NCBI GenBank assembly: GCA_018896315.1
Contig: JAHIMV010000007.1
Location: 1-9,555, forward strand
DNA length: 9,555 nt
Source of the DNA: Patescibacteria group bacterium
Lineage (GTDB): Bacteria > Patescibacteriota > Patescibacteriia > UBA2591 > UBA6264
Reading direction: 5' to 3'
Shown one piece after another: positions 5,088-9,555 of the stretch. Each line of letters begins with the position of its first letter. Position 1 is the first letter of the stretch. The position numbers and the translations under genes were made by a program. The notes beneath the pieces were generated by a model. That model was not told the DNA's origin, did no database searches, and saw nothing but the letters and a program-made list of their open reading frames with translations.

Positions 5088-5110
5088 AAAATGGGGTCTG
5101 ACCCCATTTT
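5088..5110. repeat. 23-bp perfect palindrome with GGTC-T-GACC core
   Basis: AAAATGGGGTC, one T, then GACCCCATTTT. Its geometry (odd centre) and GGTC-N-GACC core match the palindrome at 3661-3699, although the outer arms differ. GGGGTCNGACCCC elements are widespread as REP-like intergenic sequences. A G+C-richer stretch (5111-5155) follows. Confidence 0.75.
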
Positions 5111-5246
5111 CCGTGCTTCGCAAATCGGCTTCCGACGCAGGTATTAGAGCGATTTTTCAAATTTAGTATATTTTGCTGTAATTAAATTACAATAACTAAA
5201 GATTTTAAAATATTTTTGATTTTTGATTTTTAAATTTTACATTTTT
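5111..5246. other. Untranslated stretch ahead of tatD
   Basis: The first 45 bp are G+C-rich for this window (CCGTGCTTCGC, GGCTTCCGACGC) and look like the tail of a repeat. After that it is nearly pure A+T, with one 15-bp palindrome TGTAATTAAATTACA (5177-5191) and tandem TTTTTGATT units just before the gene. No ribosome binding site is visible. Confidence 0.4.
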
Positions 5247-6032
5247 ATGATTGATACTCATGCCCATTTAAATTTTCAAGCTTTTAAAAAAGATTATGCT
5301 CAGGTAATTGAGCGTAATTTTAATAATGGTTTAAAAGCAGTCATAAATATCGGCTCAAATTTAGAGACCAGTAAAAAGGCGGTTGAAATAAGCCAAGAGT
5401 TTGAAAATTGTTTTTCTGCTATTGGGCTTCATCCGATTCATGTTAAAGATGAGTATTTTAATAAAAAAAAGTTTTCTTTATTAATCAAAGAAAATAAAAA
5501 TAAGGTTAAGGCAATAGGGGAAACGGGTTTGGATTTTTATCATAATCAAGATAGTAAAGAATTGCAAAAAAAAATATTTTGCCAACATATTGAATTAGCT
5601 CAGGAATATAATTTACCAATTGTTCTTCATTGCCGGGGGAGTAAGGAAGAACCAAATAATGCTTATTTAGAATTATTGGAGATAATTAAAAATTTAAAAC
5701 AAATTCCCCAAGGAGTAATCCATTGTTTTTCTGCTGACTGGCCCATTGCTCAAGAGTTTTTAAATCTTGGTTTTTATATTGGTTTTACAGGTCCGATTAC
5801 TTTTAAAAATGCTACCCTAGAGCTTTTGCAAGTAGTGGAAAAAAGTCCTTTAGACAGGATTTTACTGGAAACAGATTGTCCGTTTTTATCTCCAGAACCC
5901 TATCGCGGGCAAAGAAATGAGCCTGTTTATGTCCGTTTTATAGCTCAAAAAATTTCTGAGATAAAAAATATTTCTTTTGATCAAGTAGTTGATCAGACTA
6001 CTAAAAACGCCAAAAAATTATTTAGAATATAA
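5247..6032 (+). CDS. tatD: TatD-family metal-dependent DNase
   Basis: The 261-residue product is a complete TatD/YcfH-type amidohydrolase-fold nuclease, which acts as a 3'-5' exonuclease on DNA in the cytoplasm and is linked to repair. The metal ligands are all visible: H5 and H7 in MIDTHAHL, E92 in AIGETGLDFY, H128 in VLHCRG, H159 in VIHCFS and D210 in LETDCPFLSPEP, followed by the family's RG-x-RNEP (residues 218-223). The start is set at the ATG of MIDTHAHL because the family begins there; an in-frame TTG eight codons upstream would add an atypical IFKFYIF stretch. There is no Shine-Dalgarno. It is probably transcribed alone. TatD often neighbours metG or ksgA, which are not seen here. Confidence 0.95.
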   Translation: MIDTHAHLNFQAFKKDYAQVIERNFNNGLKAVINIGSNLETSKKAVEISQEFENCFSAIGLHPIHVKDEYFNKKKFSLLIKENKNKVKAIGETGLDFYHNQDSKELQKKIFCQHIELAQEYNLPIVLHCRGSKEEPNNAYLELLEIIKNLKQIPQGVIHCFSADWPIAQEFLNLGFYIGFTGPITFKNATLELLQVVEKSPLDRILLETDCPFLSPEPYRGQRNEPVYVRFIAQKISEIKNISFDQVVDQTTKNAKKLFRI

Positions 6033-6041
6033 CAACCCTCC

Positions 6042-6081
6042 TCGCTTCGCTCGTCAGAACGTTGTTGCTCGCTTTGCTCGC
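6042..6081. repeat. CTCGCTTCGCTCG-type modules
   Basis: CTCGCTTCGCTCG and GCTCGCTTTGCTCGC lie side by side after tatD. They are variants of the GCGAACGAAGTGAGC module found in the tandem array at 9336-9555, read on the other strand. The first core reads the same forwards and backwards (a mirror repeat). Confidence 0.6.
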
Positions 6082-6082
6082 A

Positions 6083-6160
6083 ATAAGAACCCTTTATTAT
6101 GCTCGCAGGACCTTGAAATTAAATATTTATTGTATAAAAATTAAGGTAATTTAATTATAA
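6083..6160 (-). repeat. Inverted copy of the ~80-bp intergenic repeat
   Basis: Read on the minus strand, this segment begins with 32 bases identical to the start of the downstream unit at 9336, then shares TTTAATTTCAAGG, CTGCGA and GGGTTCTTAT with small differences between. Together with the modules at 6042-6081 it forms one composite element between tatD and the helicase gene. Confidence 0.8.
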
Positions 6161-6183
6161 TAAATTTTTTAGAAAACAACCCT

Positions 6184-6212
6184 TTGTCAGGCTCTTTTTT
6201 TTATGTTAAAAT
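6184..6212 (+). promoter_or_regulatory. Promoter for the helicase-nuclease gene
   Basis: TTGTCA (6184-6189), a 17-bp spacer and TAAAAT (6207-6212), with TG one base ahead of the -10 (6204-6205). The expected leader is about 90 bases and includes an odd G6 run within GACAGGGGGGACAGG (6240-6254). Confidence 0.7.
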
Positions 6213-6308
6213 ATGCATATGCCCACCCAAGTTTTTTAAGACAGGGGGGACAGGAATTATATCAAAAAGTCGTTTAAACATTATCTAAATAAAAAAATTT
6301 AGGCGGGT

Positions 6309-9278
6309 ATGTCAGAAAAAGAATTAGGTAATAAAATTTTAAAAGGGCTTAACTCTGAACAAGAAAAGGCGGTTGTTCACGGCCAAGGCCCTTTACTGAT
6401 TATTGCCGGCGCCGGCACTGGCAAAACAACAGTTATTACCAAGCGAGTGGCTTGGTTGATTTTAAATAATCTGGTCAAAACAGACCAGGTTTTAGCTTTG
6501 ACATTTACTGATAAAGCGGCTCAAGAAATGGAAGAAAGAATAGATAAATTACTTCCTTATGGTTATGTTGATTTATGGATTTCTACTTTTCATTCATTTT
6601 GTGAAAGAATTTTACAACAGCATGCTTTGGATATTGGTTTGCCTATTAATTTTAAATTATTGAACCAGGCTCAGCAGTGTTTTTTGGTTCAGGATAATTT
6701 TGACAAATTTGATTTGGATTATTACCGGCCTTTAGGTAATCCAACCAAGTTTATTCAAAGTCTGGTTAAGCATTTTTCGCGGGCCAAAGACGAGTTAATC
6801 AGCCCGGAACAATATTTAGACTATGTGGAGAATTTAAAACTAGACAAAGATACCAGTATGTCAGGTGAAATGCTTGATCAGGAAACCAGCCGTTTAAAAG
6901 AAGTTGCCAACGCTTATCATACTTACCAGCAATTGCTTTTGGAAAACAATGCTTTGGATTTTGGTGATTTAATAAATTATACGTTAAGGCTTTTTGAAAA
7001 AAGGCCGCAGATTTTACAAAAATACCAAGAGCAGTTCAAATATATTTTAGTTGATGAGTTTCAAGATACTAATTGGGCTCAGTATAAATTATTGCAGATG
7101 CTGGCTCAGCCAAAGAATAATTTAACGGTGGTTTCAGACGATGATCAAGCTGTGTATCGTTGGCGCGGCGCTTCTTATAACAATGTGTTGCAGTTTAAAA
7201 AAGATTATCCCAAAACAGAGCAGGTGGTTTTAATTAAAAATTATCGTTCTCAGCAAAAGATTTTAGATTTAGCTTATAATTTTATTCAATTAAACAATCC
7301 AGAAAGATTAGAGGCTCAGGATAAAGATATTGTTAAAAAATTAAAAGCAGAGATAAAAGAAAAAGGGGAGATTATTCATTTGCATTTAGAAACTCAGGAA
7401 GATGAAGCTAAAACAGTTGTTAAAAAGATTATTGAACTTAAGCAAAAAGATAAAGAAGCGAGTTGGAATGATTTTGCCATTTTAGTCAGAGCAAATCATC
7501 AGGCAGAGCTTTTTATTCAAGCCTTAAGTTTAGCTAATATTTCTCATCAGTTTTTAGCCCGTTTTGGTTTGTTCTCAAAACCAGTGATTTTAGATATTTT
7601 AGCTTATCTTAAACTTCTTGATAATTACCATGAAAGTACAGCTATTTATCGGGTTTTAAATTCACCTATTTTTAATAAAAAAATTGGTAGTAATGAGGTG
7701 GCTCATTTAATAAATTATGCTAATAAAAAGTCATGGTCTATTTATGAAGCCATGCAAAAGGCGACTAGTATTTTTCAGCTATCCAAGTCGACAATTGCTC
7801 AATTAAACCTATTTTTATCTTGGATTGATAAACACACTGAATTTGCTAAAACAGAAAATATTAGTAAGGTGGTTTATGCTTTTTTACAAGATACTGGTTA
7901 TTTGAAAATTATTTCTAATCAAGAAGACAATGAAAGTGTTTTTTGGGTAAATCAGTTTTTTAAAAAAATAGAGAACTTTGAGGCAATTAATTTTGATAAA
8001 TCAGTAGGAGCTTTTATTCGTTTAATTGATTTAATGATTAGCACCGGTGATACAGGTAGTATTGATGCAGATTTAGAACAAGGACCAGAATCAGTTAAAG
8101 TCAGTACTATTCATAGCGCCAAAGGATTGGAATTTAAATATGTTTTTATTGTTAATTTAGTTGATAAAAGATTTCCCAGTATTGACCGCAAAGAACCAAT
8201 TGAATTACCCTTGGGCTTAATTAAGGAAATTATTCCACAAGGGGACGTGCATTTACAAGAAGAAAGAAGGCTTTTTTATGTTGCTTTAACGCGAGCTAAA
8301 CACAGTCTTTACCTTACTTCAGCCGATGATTATGGGGGAAAGACCAAAAAGAAATTATCTCGGTTTTTATACGAACTTAGTTTGGAGGAAAAAGAAAAAC
8401 CAGTTAAACTTAAAGATAAAATAGATGTTTTAATTAAGCCTTTAGTTAAACAAGAAAAAAAAGAAAAGACAGATATCGCTCTGCCATCAAAGTTTAGTTT
8501 TTCTCAGTTTATGGCTTTTAATACTTGTCCTTTACAATACAAGTTTGGTTTTATTTTAAAAATCCCTCGTCAGGGCCGTTATGTTTTTAGTTTTGGTAGA
8601 AGTTTGCATAATACTCTTTATCAATTTTGTCAAAGATGGCAAGGTCAGAAAGATGCGGTCCAAAAGGATTTATTTGGCGAGAAAAAATCTCAATCAAAAG
8701 AACAACTTTCTTTTAATGACTTGATAAATATTTATGAGCAATCATGGGTTGAGGATTGGTATGAAAGCAAAGACCATCAGGAAAAGTACAAGGAAAAAGG
8801 CAAACAAGCTTTGAAAATGTTTTATAATGATTTTATTCAGATTAAGCCGAAAATGAAATATTTGGAAAAACAATTTAATTTTAAAATAGGCCTGCCTGCG
8901 CAGGCAGGTAAGTATATAATTAGGGGTGTGATTGACCGAGTTGATGAAACAGATCAGGGTTATGAAATTATTGATTATAAAACAGGACAGGGTAAAGGAA
9001 CACTTAGTCTAGAAAAAAGGCAGCAATTATATCTTTATCAATTAGCAGCCCAGCGTTTACCTCAGGCATTTGATAAACCAGTTCATCAATTAACCTTTTA
9101 TTATTTAGAAACAGGAGAGAGAATCTCTTTTTTAGGTAAAGATGATGATTTAAAAAAGGTAGAAGAAAAAGCAATTCAAACAATTGAGCAGATAAAAAAA
9201 GGTGATTTTCCGCCTCAGCCTAGCCGCATGTGTAAGTTTTGCGATTTTTACAATATTTGCCAGTACCGGCAAACATAA
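6309..9278 (+). CDS. UvrD/PcrA-type DNA helicase fused to an Fe-S PD-(D/E)XK nuclease
   Basis: This 989-residue protein combines an SF1A 3'-5' helicase with a RecB/AddB-like nuclease, as in AdnAB/AddAB subunits, and should process double-strand DNA ends for recombination or repair. Helicase motifs: Q-motif LNSEQEKAV, Walker A AGAGTGKTT (33-41), Walker B DEFQD (249-253), motif III region DDDQAVYRWRGA (about 276-287), motif IV NYRS (311-314), motif V VSTIHSAKGLEF (598-609) and motif VI EERRLFYVALTRA (651-663). The nuclease (about 730-989) has H767, D876 in GVIDRVD and D889-Y-K891 in EIIDYKTG. Cys740 plus Cys975-x2-Cys978-x5-Cys984 match the AddB/Cas4-type 4Fe-4S pattern. All key residues are present. 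AGGCGG just ahead of the ATG is one of the better ribosome binding sites here. No second subunit is adjacent. A palindrome-coded LPAQAG loop interrupts the nuclease domain. Confidence 0.93.
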   Translation: MSEKELGNKILKGLNSEQEKAVVHGQGPLLIIAGAGTGKTTVITKRVAWLILNNLVKTDQVLALTFTDKAAQEMEERIDKLLPYGYVDLWISTFHSFCERILQQHALDIGLPINFKLLNQAQQCFLVQDNFDKFDLDYYRPLGNPTKFIQSLVKHFSRAKDELISPEQYLDYVENLKLDKDTSMSGEMLDQETSRLKEVANAYHTYQQLLLENNALDFGDLINYTLRLFEKRPQILQKYQEQFKYILVDEFQDTNWAQYKLLQMLAQPKNNLTVVSDDDQAVYRWRGASYNNVLQFKKDYPKTEQVVLIKNYRSQQKILDLAYNFIQLNNPERLEAQDKDIVKKLKAEIKEKGEIIHLHLETQEDEAKTVVKKIIELKQKDKEASWNDFAILVRANHQAELFIQALSLANISHQFLARFGLFSKPVILDILAYLKLLDNYHESTAIYRVLNSPIFNKKIGSNEVAHLINYANKKSWSIYEAMQKATSIFQLSKSTIAQLNLFLSWIDKHTEFAKTENISKVVYAFLQDTGYLKIISNQEDNESVFWVNQFFKKIENFEAINFDKSVGAFIRLIDLMISTGDTGSIDADLEQGPESVKVSTIHSAKGLEFKYVFIVNLVDKRFPSIDRKEPIELPLGLIKEIIPQGDVHLQEERRLFYVALTRAKHSLYLTSADDYGGKTKKKLSRFLYELSLEEKEKPVKLKDKIDVLIKPLVKQEKKEKTDIALPSKFSFSQFMAFNTCPLQYKFGFILKIPRQGRYVFSFGRSLHNTLYQFCQRWQGQKDAVQKDLFGEKKSQSKEQLSFNDLINIYEQSWVEDWYESKDHQEKYKEKGKQALKMFYNDFIQIKPKMKYLEKQFNFKIGLPAQAGKYIIRGVIDRVDETDQGYEIIDYKTGQGKGTLSLEKRQQLYLYQLAAQRLPQAFDKPVHQLTFYYLETGERISFLGKDDDLKKVEEKAIQTIEQIKKGDFPPQPSRMCKFCDFYNICQYRQT
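8891..8908. repeat. 18-bp perfect palindrome inside the nuclease domain
   Basis: CCTGCCTGCGCAGGCAGG is wholly self-complementary and far G+C-richer than the surrounding gene. It encodes LPAQAG (residues 862-867), in frame, at a predicted beta-turn between FNFKIG and KYIIRGVIDRVD. It looks like a REP-type insertion tolerated in a surface loop. Confidence 0.85.
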
Positions 9279-9320
9279 TGCTAATTTGCGAATTATATGC
9301 GAATACTGCGAATTGCTAAT
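9279..9320. repeat. Cluster of TGC(G/T)AAT heptamers after the helicase gene
   Basis: TGCGAAT occurs at 9287-9293, 9298-9304 and 9307-9313, bracketed by TGCTAAT at 9279-9285 and 9314-9320. The spacing is irregular (starts 8, 11, 9 and 7 bp apart). No terminator hairpin is evident between the stop codon and the tandem array. The role is unknown. Confidence 0.55.
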
Positions 9321-9335
9321 ATTTTTAAGGGGTGC

Positions 9336-9555
9336 TATAATTAAATTACCTTAATTTTTATACAATAGAGTTTAATTTCAAGGTTCTGCGAACGAAGTGA
9401 GCGGGTTCTTATAATTAAAATACTTTAATATCTATAAAATAGTTTTTAATTTCAAGCTTTGCTTATAATTAAATTACCTTAATTTTTATACAATAGAGTT
9501 TAATTTCAAGGTTCTGCGAACGAAGTGAGCGGGTTCTTATAATTAAAATACTTTA
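9336..9555 (+). repeat. Tandem A-B repeat array, 128-bp period, cut by the window end
   Basis: The 92 bases 9336-9427 recur identically at 9464-9555. Each 128-bp period has a 74-bp A unit (9336-9409) and a related 54-bp B unit (9410-9463). Both start with a TATAATTAAA-like sequence and share TTTAATTTCAAG, but only A carries the GCGAACGAAGTGAGC module. The array reaches the last base, so more copies probably follow. No ORF is present. Confidence 0.9.

Noticed and set aside
5223..5246. N-terminal extension of TatD from an upstream TTG
   Set aside because: TatD proteins begin at the metal-binding D-x-H-x-H segment; the extra eight residues are coded by AT-rich leader sequence.
6190..6202. T run after GTCAGGCTC as a tatD terminator
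   Set aside because: No stem precedes the T run; it lies within the spacer of the helicase promoter.
9336..9555. CRISPR array
   Set aside because: The repeats are 92 bp and the spacing sequence is a diverged version of the repeat itself, not unique spacers; no cas gene is nearby.

Overview
The window is AT-rich (about one third G+C by eye), and most start codons have little or no Shine-Dalgarno sequence. It carries short accessory genes, several kinds of palindromic intergenic repeat, a DUF5320/DUF134 pair and a single-chain UvrD helicase-nuclease. This style fits a Patescibacteria (Candidate Phyla Radiation) genome. That placement is inference: no rRNA or ribosomal protein gene is present to fix it.

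Layout, left to right. (1) Positions 2-222 hold the 3' end of a HIT-family hydrolase gene; its last ~18 codons appear shifted into another frame, and a clear terminator follows. (2) A well-promoted single gene encodes a full-length half-size ABC exporter (407-2194). (3) A type II toxin-antitoxin operon (2518-3616) encodes an Xre-HTH/Panacea-domain antitoxin overlapping a RelE/ParE-fold toxin, behind a near-consensus promoter. (4) A 39-bp palindrome (3661-3699) is followed by a short membrane-protein ORF with no good start, probably a remnant, which ends at a strong terminator. (5) Small genes for a DUF5320 protein and a DUF134 HTH protein follow (4075-4708), separated by a large hairpin. (6) A gene-free 538-bp interval holds what looks like an undescribed structured RNA on the minus strand (about 5004 to 4757), with its own promoter and a shared bidirectional terminator. 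(7) tatD (5247-6032). (8) A 989-residue UvrD-type helicase fused to an iron-sulfur PD-(D/E)XK nuclease (6309-9278), flanked by inverted copies of an ~80-bp intergenic repeat; downstream the repeat becomes a 128-bp-period tandem array that runs off the window.

No single pathway links the genes. TatD and the helicase-nuclease both act on DNA and may serve repair. The toxin-antitoxin pair is an accessory module whose somewhat G+C-richer codons suggest transfer. DUF5320 and DUF134 genes often occur near NifX/NifB-like metal-cofactor proteins, none of which is present here.

The most notable signals are regulatory or structural: the minus-strand RNA, whose main 15-bp stem is continuous only when read on that strand; DnaA-box 9-mers placed just upstream of predicted promoters; two palindromes sharing a GGTC-N-GACC core; and the repeat family around the helicase gene.
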